Origin: Chitinophaga rupis
GTDB lineage: Bacteria > Bacteroidota > Bacteroidia > Chitinophagales > Chitinophagaceae
Direction of reading: 5' to 3'
NCBI RefSeq assembly: GCF_900109685.1
Contig: NZ_FOBB01000003.1
Location: 372,001 to 436,000, forward strand
DNA: 64,000 nucleotides
The first letter of the stretch is position 1, and every line of letters begins with the position of its first letter. The notes below the pieces were generated by a model. That model was given only the letters and a program-made list of their open reading frames with translations. It was not told where the DNA came from and did not search any database. This document shows, piece after piece, positions 37,403 to 46,105 of this stretch. Position numbers and translations under genes: made by a program.

Positions 37403-37414
37403 AATTTAGCCAAC

Positions 37415-40201
37415 ATGAAAAGCACCCTCATATGTGCAGCCCTTACCGGCCTATCGCTGGTTACCTATGCACAGCAAACCACATCTAAACCGCCACTGGA
37501 TCACAGTGTGTACGACAGCTGGGAAAGTATTGGCAAAAAGGCCATCAGCAATAATGGCCAATGGATCGTTTATACCATTACCCCGCAGGAAGGCGATGCC
37601 CGCTTAGTGATCTACGACAACAAAACCCGCCGCAGCATGGAAGTGCCGCGCGGCAGCAAACCCGTGATCACGGAAGATTCCAGGTACGTGATATTTGCCA
37701 TTGATCCGTATTTCAAAGACACCAGGCAGGCTAAGATCAAAAAGAAAAAGCCTGCTGAAATGCCTAAAGATTCCCTGGGCATTGTAACCCTGGAACAATG
37801 GCAGCTGTGGAAAGCCCCTATGGTAAAGTCTTTTAAAACACCGGCCAAAGGCAGCGGCTGGGTGGCCTACCTGCAGGAAAGACCGGAATGGGATAAAGAC
37901 AGCACCAGCGGCACCCCGCTCATTATCCGTAACTTAAAAGATAATAAGGAAGATACCCTGCCGCATGTGCTGGAATACACTTTCAGCAAACCAGGTAACA
38001 AGCTGCTGGCAGAGATCACCACCGCTAAAAAAGATCCCCTCTCCAAAGCAGGCGTGCTGTTATGGGATATAGCCAGCCGTAAGCTGGATACCCTGAGCCG
38101 TGGCAGCGGCGAGCGTAAGCTGCTAACCTTTGATGATAAAGGACTGCAGGCCGCCTGGGTAAGCACCCGCGACACCGCCAAAGCGCCGCAGCGCATTTTC
38201 CAGCTCTACTACTACAAACCCGGGCAGGATACCGGCATTATTGCCGCCGGCCGTCAAACACCGGGCTTACCCAATAACTGGGGCGTGGCTGACAGTAGTA
38301 ACATCGAATTCAGTGAGAACGGGCAACGCCTGTTCTTTGGCACCGCTCCCATACGACCGCCTAAAGACACTACCCTGGTAGATTTTGAAGTAGCCAAAGT
38401 AGACATCTGGAACTACCAGGATGATTTTCTGCAACCCATGCAGCTCAAAAACCTGAACCGGGAACTGAAAAGAAGCTACACCGCAGTATATGATCCCGCC
38501 ACACAAAAAGTGTTACAGCTGGGTAATAAAGACCTGGAAACCGTGGTAACAACCGATGAAGGTAACAGCGCTTACGCCCTTGGCTATACGGATAAGGGCG
38601 AACGCATTGCCATGCAGTGGACCGGCCGTACGCTGAAAACCGCGTGGCTGCTGAATGTTGGCGATGGTACCCGCCGTATGGTAAAAGAAAAGCTGGATGG
38701 CGATTTTTACATCTCCCCCAAAGGCCAGTACCTGTATTGGTATGATCGGGTAGCCAGGCACTGGTTCAGCTACCAGGTAAGCAGTGGCGCCATCCGCAAC
38801 ATTACGGCCAGTATACCCACCAAGATGTATGATGAGGTAGATGACCATCCCGATGAACCGGATACCTATGGCGTAGCCGGCTGGCTGGAAGGTGATAAAT
38901 ACGCGTATATCTATGACCGTTATGATGTGTGGCAGGTGGATCCAAGCGGGCAGCAGGCGCCGGTGAATGTAACCCTTGGCACAGGGCGTAAAGATAAAAC
39001 CCGCTTCCGCTATGAGAAGCTGGATGAGGAAGAACGCTTTTTCAAAAAAGACCAGGACCTGCTGCTCAGCACATTTAACGAAACTACCAAGTACAACGGC
39101 TTTTCCCTGTTAAGGCTGAAAACCGGTACCCTGCAGTCTTTGGCCATGGGACCTTATGCTTACCAGCAACCAGGCAAAGCTAAAAATGCAGACAGTTACA
39201 TTTTCACCAAAAGCAGCTATGAGCTTTCGCCGGATGTATATGCCGCCACCCTTTCCGGCAAAGCGCCGTCCTTTAACAAAGCCGTACAGCTAAGCCATAT
39301 AAACCCACAGCAGCAACAATATAACTGGGGTACCGCTTCCCTGTTTAAATGGACAGCCTACAACGGGCAGCCTGCAGAAGGCATCCTGTACAAGCCGGAA
39401 GATTTTGACAGCACCAAACACTACCCGGTGCTTATTTACTTTTATGAAAAGCTGTCGGATGGGTTGTACAATTATTCGCCGCCCGCACCTACCCCCTCCC
39501 GCCTCAACATCCCGTTCTTTGTAAGCCGGGGTTACCTGGTGTTTGCACCGGATATTACCTATGAGAACGGGTACCCCGGCAAAAGCGCCTATAATTATAT
39601 TGTAAGCGGAGCCCGCGCGCTGGCGCAGCATAGTTGGGTAGACAGTACCAACATGGGCATACAGGGACAAAGCTGGGGCGGATACCAGGTGGCTTACCTG
39701 GTTACACAAACGCATTTATTCAAGGCTGCCTGGGCTGGTGCGCCGGTAGCCAATATGACCAGCGCTTATGGCGGCATACGCTGGGAAAGCGGTATGAACA
39801 GGCAGTTCCAGTATGAGCATACGCAGAGCCGCATTGGCGCTACCTTATGGGAAAAGCCGGAGCTGTACCTGGAAAACTCGCCCCTGTTCCATTTGCCTAA
39901 CGTAACCACGCCCCTGGCTATTATGAGTAATGATGCAGATGGCGCCGTACCCTGGTACCAGGGTATTGAGCTGTTCACCGGCCTTCGCCGCCTGGGCAAA
40001 CCCGTTTGGTTGTTAAACTATAATAATGAGGCCCATAACCTGGTGCTACGCCAAAACCGTAAGGATATTCAGCGCCGGGAGCAACAATTCTTTGATCACT
40101 TCCTGAAAGGCGCTCCGGCGCCACAGTGGCTGTTATACGGGGTACCGGCCACAGAAAAAGGGGTGAACTGGGGCTGGGAAGTCAACAATAATAATCCATA
40201 A
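37415..40201 (+). CDS. secreted S9 family peptidase (DPP IV-like)
   Basis: About 928 residues. The ATG at 37415 opens a signal peptide (MKSTLICAALTGLSLVTYAQ); an earlier frame opening at 37337 lies in repeat DNA. A long beta-propeller (with KIKKKKPAEMP, WYDRVARHW) precedes the C-terminal alpha/beta-hydrolase. The catalytic serine is in GQSWGGYQ, the aspartate in NDADGAVPW and the histidine in NNEAHNL. It is probably a periplasmic peptidase that removes dipeptides. The IR at 40209 follows the stop. Confidence 0.9.
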   Translation: MKSTLICAALTGLSLVTYAQQTTSKPPLDHSVYDSWESIGKKAISNNGQWIVYTITPQEGDARLVIYDNKTRRSMEVPRGSKPVITEDSRYVIFAIDPYFKDTRQAKIKKKKPAEMPKDSLGIVTLEQWQLWKAPMVKSFKTPAKGSGWVAYLQERPEWDKDSTSGTPLIIRNLKDNKEDTLPHVLEYTFSKPGNKLLAEITTAKKDPLSKAGVLLWDIASRKLDTLSRGSGERKLLTFDDKGLQAAWVSTRDTAKAPQRIFQLYYYKPGQDTGIIAAGRQTPGLPNNWGVADSSNIEFSENGQRLFFGTAPIRPPKDTTLVDFEVAKVDIWNYQDDFLQPMQLKNLNRELKRSYTAVYDPATQKVLQLGNKDLETVVTTDEGNSAYALGYTDKGERIAMQWTGRTLKTAWLLNVGDGTRRMVKEKLDGDFYISPKGQYLYWYDRVARHWFSYQVSSGAIRNITASIPTKMYDEVDDHPDEPDTYGVAGWLEGDKYAYIYDRYDVWQVDPSGQQAPVNVTLGTGRKDKTRFRYEKLDEEERFFKKDQDLLLSTFNETTKYNGFSLLRLKTGTLQSLAMGPYAYQQPGKAKNADSYIFTKSSYELSPDVYAATLSGKAPSFNKAVQLSHINPQQQQYNWGTASLFKWTAYNGQPAEGILYKPEDFDSTKHYPVLIYFYEKLSDGLYNYSPPAPTPSRLNIPFFVSRGYLVFAPDITYENGYPGKSAYNYIVSGARALAQHSWVDSTNMGIQGQSWGGYQVAYLVTQTHLFKAAWAGAPVANMTSAYGGIRWESGMNRQFQYEHTQSRIGATLWEKPELYLENSPLFHLPNVTTPLAIMSNDADGAVPWYQGIELFTGLRRLGKPVWLLNYNNEAHNLVLRQNRKDIQRREQQFFDHFLKGAPAPQWLLYGVPATEKGVNWGWEVNNNNP

Positions 40202-40208
40202 GTGATCG

Positions 40209-40283
40209 TTCTAATGGTTAGTGGCCTGTTTTTGCCTTGAAAAACCTGAAAAACCTATTGCCAAACGGCCACTAACCATAGAA
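40209..40283. repeat. inverted repeat after the S9 peptidase gene
   Basis: The arms 40209-40226 and 40267-40283 (TTCTAATGGTTAGTGGCC with its complement, one base bulge) enclose 40 bases rich in GAAAAACCT words. It starts eight bases after the stop codon and could end the transcript, although no T-run follows. The remainder of the gap to 40443 is AT-rich and holds no gene. Confidence 0.7.
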
Positions 40284-40443
40284 CACCTGTCTAAATCCCT
40301 GATGTTGAATGTAAAAAAAGTATCATACTATTTATTATCACTATATAATATATTTTACCTATATTTACATAACAAGAGAATCTGTTAGAGTTTTCGGGGA
40401 GTGATTAGATAGATGTTCCTATAATCTTTGAAATTTTTTTCCT

Positions 40444-41292
40444 ATGAATTTCCATATCTATCGTCCTGCAGCCAACTTACATCCTTATGTAAAGCATTAC
40501 TACTACTGGTACGATGATACTTCAGGGGTAATTAATTTGCCGCAGAACCTGTTATCATTAGGTGATCAGTATATGGTATTCCTGCAACAAGGCGAAGTAA
40601 GCTGTCAGCCTTGCCAGCATACCACCTTTACCTTACCGCAAACTGCAGTGGTAGGGCATTTCACCTGTTCCAGCCAGTTAAAGGTAAAAGGTCCGGTAAA
40701 AGTAGTGATCGTGCACCTGAATGCTTACGGCAGCTATCGCATGCTGGGCATTAACATGCACGCCATCAGCAACTACTACCGTGATCTGGGCAAGCTGCCC
40801 GGCCAAAACTGGAATGCGCTGGCTACACAGCTGGCAGCTGCGGATGCCACGGGCATACCGGCCCTGCTGGATGCTGCCCTGGAAGGTGCTATGCAGCAGC
40901 AGGCTTACAACAAACAGGAAGTAGAAGAAGTAGCTAACTTCCTGCAGGAGAAAGATGGGCATGTGAACATCGCTGAACTGGTGGCCCGTTTCCGCCTGTC
41001 AAGGCCCACCCTGGAAAGATTGTTTATGGAAGTAGTAGGCTTACCGCCCAAGCTGTATGCCCGCATGCTGCGCTTTAAAAAGGCCATGCAGCTGTTACAG
41101 CAAACCAGCGTTCCGCAATGGCAGCCCATGACCGCTAATAACAGCCAGTATTATAACGAAGCAGTGTTCCGCCAGGATTACATTTATTTTAACGGGCAAG
41201 CACCTTCTTTCTTCAATACTTTTAATAACAATAACAATACTGCCGCAGTGGCGCAAATGCCGGTACCCGCTACAGGCGTTGCCGTGGCATAA
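40444..41292 (+). CDS. AraC-family transcription regulator
   Basis: A 282-residue regulator. The N-terminal part (HPYVKHYYYWYD, VVGHFTCSSQLKVKGPVKVVIVHL) is like the DUF6597 sensor of Bacteroidota AraC proteins. The double helix-turn-helix lies at about 160-260 with NIAELVARFRLSRPTLERLFMEVVGLPPKLYARMLRFKKAMQLL. A low-complexity Asn-rich tail ends the protein. It has no adjacent target that is obvious; a terminator follows at once. Confidence 0.87.
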   Translation: MNFHIYRPAANLHPYVKHYYYWYDDTSGVINLPQNLLSLGDQYMVFLQQGEVSCQPCQHTTFTLPQTAVVGHFTCSSQLKVKGPVKVVIVHLNAYGSYRMLGINMHAISNYYRDLGKLPGQNWNALATQLAAADATGIPALLDAALEGAMQQQAYNKQEVEEVANFLQEKDGHVNIAELVARFRLSRPTLERLFMEVVGLPPKLYARMLRFKKAMQLLQQTSVPQWQPMTANNSQYYNEAVFRQDYIYFNGQAPSFFNTFNNNNNTAAVAQMPVPATGVAVA

Positions 41293-41315
41293 AAACATAT
41301 TAAAGTGAAAGGTTT

Positions 41316-41351
41316 AAAAATGGAAGCTGAAGCAATTCACCTTCCATTTTT
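41316..41351 (+). terminator. rho-independent terminator after the AraC gene
   Basis: AAAAATGGAAG pairs with CTTCCATTTTT (41316-41326 with 41341-41351), loop of 14 bases, ending in a T-run. Confidence 0.8.
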
Positions 41352-41375
41352 CTTTTCAGCCTGCTTATTAAATTC

Positions 41376-41450
41376 CTTTCCACTCCTGCCGCTGCACTTT
41401 TCCGCTTTATCCTTTATGCTTTCCGCTTTAAGCTTTTTGCTTTTTTACTT
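41376..41450. repeat. CCGCTTTATGCTTT word repeat
   Basis: Words TTTCCGCTTTA, CTTTATGC and AAGCTTTTTGC follow one another up to the GNAT gene start. The vocabulary matches 27290-27386 and 50401-50565. Confidence 0.65.
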
Positions 41451-41473
41451 ATTTTGTTCCTAAATACTTGATA

Positions 41474-41911
41474 ATGGAGGTCATACAGGTACAGCAAGGC
41501 GCCTACACCATTAGCACAGACCGTGAAAAACTGGATATAGATCTGATCTATGATTTCCTGAGTAATGATTCGTACTGGGCTAAAGGTATTCCGCTGCAAA
41601 AGGTGCAGCGCTCGGTACAACATTCCCTTTGCTTCGGCGTTTATCACCACCAGCAGCAGGTAGGCTTTGCACGGGTCACCACCGACTATACCACCTTTGC
41701 CTGGATAGGCGATGTGTTTATTGTGCCGGCTCACCGCAAACAGGGCTTATCCAAATGGCTGGTGCAAACCATCCTGGCCCATCCTGACCTGCAGGGCTTA
41801 AGAAGGTGGCTGCTGGCCACTGCCGATGCTCACCAGCTGTATGCGCAGTATGGCTTTACACCGCTGCCGCAGCCGGAAAGATTTATGCAGATCCATAACC
41901 CATATATTTAA
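41474..41911 (+). CDS. GNAT-family N-acetyltransferase
   Basis: About 145 residues from the ATG at 41474; a TTG two codons earlier is not needed. The acetyl-CoA-binding motif is IGDVFIVPAHRKQGLSKWLVQTIL. YAQYGFTPLPQPERFMQIHNPYI closes the fold in the way of small Bacteroidota GNAT enzymes. Cytoplasmic; substrate unknown. Its stop is three bases before a perfect 25-bp inverted repeat. Confidence 0.88.
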   Translation: MEVIQVQQGAYTISTDREKLDIDLIYDFLSNDSYWAKGIPLQKVQRSVQHSLCFGVYHHQQQVGFARVTTDYTTFAWIGDVFIVPAHRKQGLSKWLVQTILAHPDLQGLRRWLLATADAHQLYAQYGFTPLPQPERFMQIHNPYI

Positions 41912-41913
41912 AA

Positions 41914-42054
41914 GTCCATGGTCCATAGTCGATGGTCCATGGAATATAACGCAAGGAAGTTCTTACATAGTAGTATAGCCAACAGAGCAGCTACCTTGTT
42001 ACGAAATATAACCATATGATGTACGCCACGGACCATCGACTATGGACCATGGAC
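41914..42054. repeat. perfect 25-bp inverted repeat (GTCCATGG words)
   Basis: The arms 41914-41938 and 42030-42054 are exact reverse complements over 25 bases, with a 91-base loop. Each arm is built of GTCCAT(A/G)G words. The element starts three bases after the GNAT stop and ends just before the cupin gene start at 42069. Confidence 0.9.
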
Positions 42055-42068
42055 TAAAAAACCACCCA

Positions 42069-42587
42069 ATGATCACAACCCTTAAAACAGCTGAGTACTG
42101 GCGCGAACAACTGCAATTACAGCCGCATGTGGAAGGTGGCGCCTTCCGGGAGACCTACCGCTCCTCCTGGGTATTACACAAATCCACCCTGCCGCCGGGC
42201 ATGAAGGGTAACCGCAATGCCGCTACCTGTATCTACTTTTTACTGGAAGCTGGCCAGTTCTCCGCCTTTCACCGCATTATGGCCGATGAGATCTGGCATT
42301 TTTATGATGGAGAACCTTTAAGCATATACGAAATTGATTCAGACGGCCGGTTAACGGTCCATAAGCTGGGACGTAACCTGCACCTGGGCGAGCAGCTGCA
42401 GGTAGTAGTAACGGCCGGCAACTGGTTTGCCTCCCGCCTGGACACAGATGCCGGTTTTGCCCTGGTAGGCTGCAGCGTAGCTCCGGGTTTTGATTTTGAA
42501 GATTTTGAGCTGGCACAGCGCAAAAAGCTACAGGCGCTATACCCGCAACATAAGGAGCTGATCTTTTCGCTTACACGCGAAGATTAA
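42069..42587 (+). CDS. DUF985 cupin protein
   Basis: About 172 residues from the ATG at 42069; a start nine codons upstream would lie inside the inverted repeat. The cupin_5 (DUF985) signatures are present: HVEGGAFRETYRSS, AATCIYFLLEAGQFSAFHRIMADEIWHFYDG, and AGNWFASRL...GFALVGCSVAPGFDFEDFEL. These small cupins are thought to bind sugar-like ligands; no reaction is established. The stop runs into the repeat cluster that follows. Confidence 0.9.
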   Translation: MITTLKTAEYWREQLQLQPHVEGGAFRETYRSSWVLHKSTLPPGMKGNRNAATCIYFLLEAGQFSAFHRIMADEIWHFYDGEPLSIYEIDSDGRLTVHKLGRNLHLGEQLQVVVTAGNWFASRLDTDAGFALVGCSVAPGFDFEDFELAQRKKLQALYPQHKELIFSLTRED

Positions 42588-42876
42588 TTACGAATGGTCA
42601 ATTACGTCGCGCCCAAAGCAGTGCATAGCCTGCCCCGCCCAGCGGGGAATGCCATTGAAAATAATTATGATAATGAATAATTAAGTAGAGCGCAGCGCCA
42701 TTTTGCGCGGGAAAGTAATCTGCCAAATACCAAATGCCGGCTGCAAACGTTTATAAAATTGCCCTATATAATATGCAAAACATGTTAAGTGCATCTATAC
42801 CTATTTGTGATATTGTCTGTAATAAAGAAAATTCGTAATTCGTAATTCGTAATTCGTAATTCGTAATTCGTAATTT
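42588..42876. repeat. 309-base spacer with repeat block and CGTAATT array
   Basis: No gene is supported up to 42896. AATTACGAATGGTCAATTACG words lie at 42585-42606. The 57-base block recurs at 42624-42680, two differences from 32270-32326, followed by TAAGTAGAGCGCAGCG as in the other copy. Six tandem copies of the 7-base word ATTCGTA occupy 42831-42876 directly before the DUF4230 gene. Confidence 0.85.
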
Positions 42877-42896
42877 ATTTCTAGCTTGCCTCAACT

Positions 42897-43514
42897 ATGA
42901 AACGATTCCTCTATTTAGTCGGCTTTGCACTCCTTGTCCTGCTGATATTCTGGCTGGGTAAGCAATTCGGCAGCCGGTCCGTAAGTCAGCAGATCCTTAG
43001 CAACAGTATGATTGTAAGGGAAATAGCCGAGCTGGCCAGCCTGGAAGTACAGGGCGTAGCCAGCCATAAGCGCAGTAACCTGGAGAATGATGGCGGCTGG
43101 GCCGACAACTTTAAAAAGATGTTCCTGGAAAATACCATCTGGGTATCCATCCCCTACCAGGCCAAATACGGGGTAGATGTGAATGAAAAGAATTTCCGTG
43201 TGTCCGTTACCGATAAAAAGATCACCGTACAGCTACCGGCACCCCACCTGCTTAGCTATGAGCTGAGACTGGATAAAATGGAAACTGCCAACCGCAAAGG
43301 CTGGCTGCTTTTCCAGGATGATGAAACCTATACCGACGTACAGAAAAAACTGTACGAGACCTCCCGCGCGCAGCTGGCCGGTAATACCATTTACCTGCAG
43401 CAATCCAAAGACAAGATCAAAAAGATCATTACACAGTATTATCAGCCCTTTTTACAGGACCATGAGCTGGAGGTGGTATTTGATGGGGAAGGAAGCGTAT
43501 CGCCGCTAAAATGA
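42897..43514 (+). CDS. DUF4230 membrane-anchored protein
   Basis: A 205-residue protein with one N-terminal membrane helix (RFLYLVGFALLVLLIFWLGKQFG) and an outward domain. The IREIAELASLEV-like opening (IVREIAELASLEVQGV), VSIPYQAKYGVDV, and VTDKKITVQLPAPHLLSYELRLDKM are the marks of the DUF4230 family, widespread in Bacteroidota and of unknown role. The ATTCGTA array directly precedes its ATG and leaves little room for a normal promoter. Confidence 0.85.
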   Translation: MKRFLYLVGFALLVLLIFWLGKQFGSRSVSQQILSNSMIVREIAELASLEVQGVASHKRSNLENDGGWADNFKKMFLENTIWVSIPYQAKYGVDVNEKNFRVSVTDKKITVQLPAPHLLSYELRLDKMETANRKGWLLFQDDETYTDVQKKLYETSRAQLAGNTIYLQQSKDKIKKIITQYYQPFLQDHELEVVFDGEGSVSPLK

Positions 43515-43563
43515 TGCGCAATCAGCATATCCCGGCACACTAGCATATTGGCATATCAGCACA
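43515..43563. repeat. GCATAT/CAGCACA word repeat
   Basis: The gap between DUF4230 and the convergent gene repeats AGCATAT-type words (CAGCATATCCCGGCACACTA, then AGCATATTGGCATATCAGC). A close inverted relative lies at 47712-47735 upstream of the cinA gene end. Confidence 0.6.
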
Positions 43564-44283
43564 TTAAGCAGCATTCTTTGTTATATACTTCACCAAACAT
43601 CTCTTGGCAATAGGCAGCAGGGTTTCATTCAGCGGAAACACCAGCTGCGTATCTACCCGGTATACTGCCGGGTTAGGTAGCTTTTTACGCTGCCGTATCA
43701 GGATGGTTTTAATATGCTCGCAGGAATGCACCAGGTCTTTCCGGTAAGTCTCTATCAGCTGTGTGTGAATGCCCCGGTACTTTTCATCATGCCGCTCAAA
43801 AATGGTGAGGCGGTATTCATACACCAGCGTATCCTGGTGCCGCCCATCAGAGAGGAACAGGTACCCCTCCTGCGTATCCAGGGGTATCAGGCCTACCGGC
43901 GCTATGTTCATGCTTTCTTCCACCATTTCATAGATCTCCGTTCCGTCTTTAATGGTCAGGTTCATCCGGTTCATGGCATAGTGGATAATGCTTTCCAGCT
44001 CCTGCATCAGCTCATCGTCGGCAATCATCTGCTCATACAGGATCTGCAGCTTCTCCATGTTCAGGGAGGTGAGTCTTTTAGGGAATTGCTGCTGAATGAA
44101 TTGTTTGTTGTCCCGGAAAGCCACTAAGTTGTTGAAGTGGAAAATAACATCCGCCAGCTGCGGGTAAAGCTTGTTCTCGTTGAAGTAATGGTTGATCTCC
44201 TGCAGGTAAGCCAGTAAGGTATATTTTTTCTGCTCAAAGTCTATATAACCATCTGCAAACCAGGTTTCACTTAATACACCCAT
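43564..44283 (-). CDS. conserved protein of unknown function
   Basis: About 239 residues from the ATG at 44283 (MGVLSETWFADGYIDFEQKKYTLLAYLQEI); a longer frame to 44364 is less likely because it has an odd hydrophobic opening. It is soluble, rich in helices, with the sequences NNLVAFRDNKQFIQQQFPKRL and LFLSDGRHQDTLVYEYRLTIFE. I do not recognise a family. Transcription runs towards DUF4230, so it is convergent with it. Confidence 0.75.
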   Translation of the reverse strand: MGVLSETWFADGYIDFEQKKYTLLAYLQEINHYFNENKLYPQLADVIFHFNNLVAFRDNKQFIQQQFPKRLTSLNMEKLQILYEQMIADDELMQELESIIHYAMNRMNLTIKDGTEIYEMVEESMNIAPVGLIPLDTQEGYLFLSDGRHQDTLVYEYRLTIFERHDEKYRGIHTQLIETYRKDLVHSCEHIKTILIRQRKKLPNPAVYRVDTQLVFPLNETLLPIAKRCLVKYITKNAA

Positions 44284-44532
44284 AACAATAAAATTTAATG
44301 GATTATATACTAAATTTACAAAAAAAAGTGCATTAAAATAGCGCGATAATGCATTTGATTTCATTTTAATGAATATTTAAAAAACCCCGTAAAACCTTGA
44401 CTGTACCACGTTTGGGGTATACCGTTACTACCCACAGGCCCTCTTTTTAGAAAATGTTGCCAGGGTAGGATATTTTATCAATTTAATTTCTTTATCTTCA
44501 GTATTATTTTTCATTTTTTTAATCTTTTAGTC

Positions 44533-44862
44533 ATGAACATTTACGTAGCCAACCTGCACTATAGGTTGAACGATGAGGACCTTCACCAGATATTTAGCGA
44601 ATTTGGGGAAGTAACCTCCGCGAAAATCATTAAGGACCACGAAACCGGCCGTTCACGCGGTTTTGGATTTGTGGAAATGCCTAACCAGGAAGAGGGATCC
44701 AAGGCTATGAATAGTTTGAATGGCACTGAGATAGAAGGCAAACAATTAATGGTAAACGAAGCAAGACCTAAACAGCCGAATAATAACTTCAGGAGTGGTG
44801 GTGGTGGAGGAAACCGTGGTGGCGGTGGATATGGTGGCGGTGGCCGCGATCGTCGCTATTAA
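44533..44862 (+). CDS. RRM RNA-binding protein with glycine-rich tail
   Basis: A 109-residue single-RRM protein. RNP2 is IYVANLHY near the N-terminus and RNP1 is SRGFGFVEM near residue 45. From about residue 82 an RGG-like tail follows (FRSGGGGGNRGGGGYGGGGRDRRY). Proteins of this type act as cold-shock-like or RNA-chaperone factors in Bacteroidota. The 168-base AT-rich leader upstream is long for the phylum and may be autoregulatory. A strong terminator follows. Confidence 0.93.
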   Translation: MNIYVANLHYRLNDEDLHQIFSEFGEVTSAKIIKDHETGRSRGFGFVEMPNQEEGSKAMNSLNGTEIEGKQLMVNEARPKQPNNNFRSGGGGGNRGGGGYGGGGRDRRY

Positions 44863-44913
44863 TTTAGTTATTTATTCTATTGCGCCAGGTTTTCAAGGCC
44901 AAATGAAATTTGA

Positions 44914-44951
44914 AAGAGCCGTCCTGTTCTACAGGAGGGCTCTTTTGTTTT
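44914..44951 (+). terminator. rho-independent terminator after the RRM gene
   Basis: AAGAGCCGTCCTG pairs with CAGGAGGGCTCTT (44914-44926 with 44932-44944), followed by TTGTTTT. Confidence 0.9.
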
Positions 44952-45240
44952 AGCCCTTTCAACAGCCTTTCATTAACCCGGTATAAAAAGAAAATGGCGC
45001 CGGTGGTGTACAGCGCCATATATCTTTTACTTTGCGATGGTGTTAACAGCAGCCAACTGGTTATATTGTGCTACTGTGTGTATCATCCATGGGGGATACC
45101 TGATGGAAGCACACTGTATTGTTCAGAGGATATGGAACACGAAGTAATAAAGCAACGCTACAATATTACAGCAAGTACCTTTTTTGTGTGCCACTTATTA
45201 TAGTGGTAGTTGTTAACAGTACTGCTTAGCTCCCTACTTA
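44952..45240. other. gene-free spacer before the second LuxR-type gene
   Basis: Nothing codes here convincingly. A 7-base stem (ATGGCGC at 44994-45000 with GCGCCAT at 45013-45019) may be a second terminator; the rest is unremarkable. Confidence 0.4.
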
Positions 45241-45882
45241 TTATAGTGGCACCTGTAAATTGTTCAAACAGATCCTGGATACCAGCTCTGATTTCGATGA
45301 AACATTTAGTTTCTGGTAGATCTTCTTCAGGTGATGATTGATGGTGAACACAGACAAATGCAAACGGTCCGCCATGGTTTTATAGGAATGCCCCTGCTTT
45401 AATAAATGCAGCACCTCATATTCCCTTTCTGTTAGCTTATTCCGCAGCTGCTGCAACGGATCTTCATTCATATGGCTGATCAGCTGATAGGCAACCCTGG
45501 GAGAGAGGGTGCTGCCGTAATTAAGCGCATCCATCATGCCCTGATAAATATCCGCCAGGCGGCCGGTTTTCAGCAGGTAACCATGCGCCCCTTCTTTAAT
45601 AGAGGATACAATATGCTCCTTTTGATCGTGGGCAGATAACATAATGATCTTAGCTTCCGGGAAAAGACAGCGTAATGGGTAAATGCCCTGTATGCCGGAT
45701 TCCCCGGGCAACATTACATCCAGCAGGATCACCGCAACATTCATATCATAAGAAGGCAGGGCCCTGAATTCCTCCATGGATCTGCACGTAAACACTACCC
45801 TGCAATCCTGGAAATCTTCTAAAAATTCCTTATAGCTGTTCAGCTGAAAATAGTTGTCTTCAATGATACCAATATTGATCAT
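45241..45882 (-). CDS. LuxR/NarL-type response regulator, second copy
   Basis: A 213-residue paralogue of the regulator at 14995-15681, about 60% identical by eye across both domains. Glu8/Asp9, Asp55 (VILLDVMLPG), Ser83 and Lys105 of the receiver are kept. The LuxR helix-turn-helix (LTEREYEVLHLLKQGHSYKTMADRLHLSVFTINHHLKKIYQKL) is intact. It ends at LNNLQVPL and lacks the hydrophobic tail of the first copy. No kinase is adjacent, so the two may share one phosphate source. The target is unknown. Confidence 0.9.
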   Translation of the reverse strand: MINIGIIEDNYFQLNSYKEFLEDFQDCRVVFTCRSMEEFRALPSYDMNVAVILLDVMLPGESGIQGIYPLRCLFPEAKIIMLSAHDQKEHIVSSIKEGAHGYLLKTGRLADIYQGMMDALNYGSTLSPRVAYQLISHMNEDPLQQLRNKLTEREYEVLHLLKQGHSYKTMADRLHLSVFTINHHLKKIYQKLNVSSKSELVSRICLNNLQVPL

Positions 45883-46105
45883 GGGAAAAAGGATATGTAG
45901 GGTGTATTGTCATTTAGCTAACCAAACATCAGGGATTACTTCATAGGCCATTCTCTTCCTTATACACTGGGGTCATTTACAGCCCCGTGATTCATGTACT
46001 TTGTGCTGCGTAAATTACGGTCCATTTAAGCAATTGATGGTTAACCAGATGTTAACAGGCTGATAACGTTCGTGTTAGAAAGTGTATATGAGTACCAATA
46101 AAAAG
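45883..46105. other. upstream region of the second LuxR-type gene
   Basis: No gene is supported. Together with 46106-46275 it makes a 393-base gap. A loose -7-like sequence (GATGTTTG on the minus strand, near 45925) may drive the regulator; it has one mismatch. Confidence 0.3.

Noticed and set aside
37337..37414. Earlier start for the S9 peptidase
   Set aside because: The extra residues translate the GGACCATGG repeat and would hide the clear signal peptide starting at 37415.
44910..45203. 97-codon plus-strand frame after the RRM gene
   Set aside because: It begins inside the terminator hairpin of the RRM gene and its translation resembles no protein.
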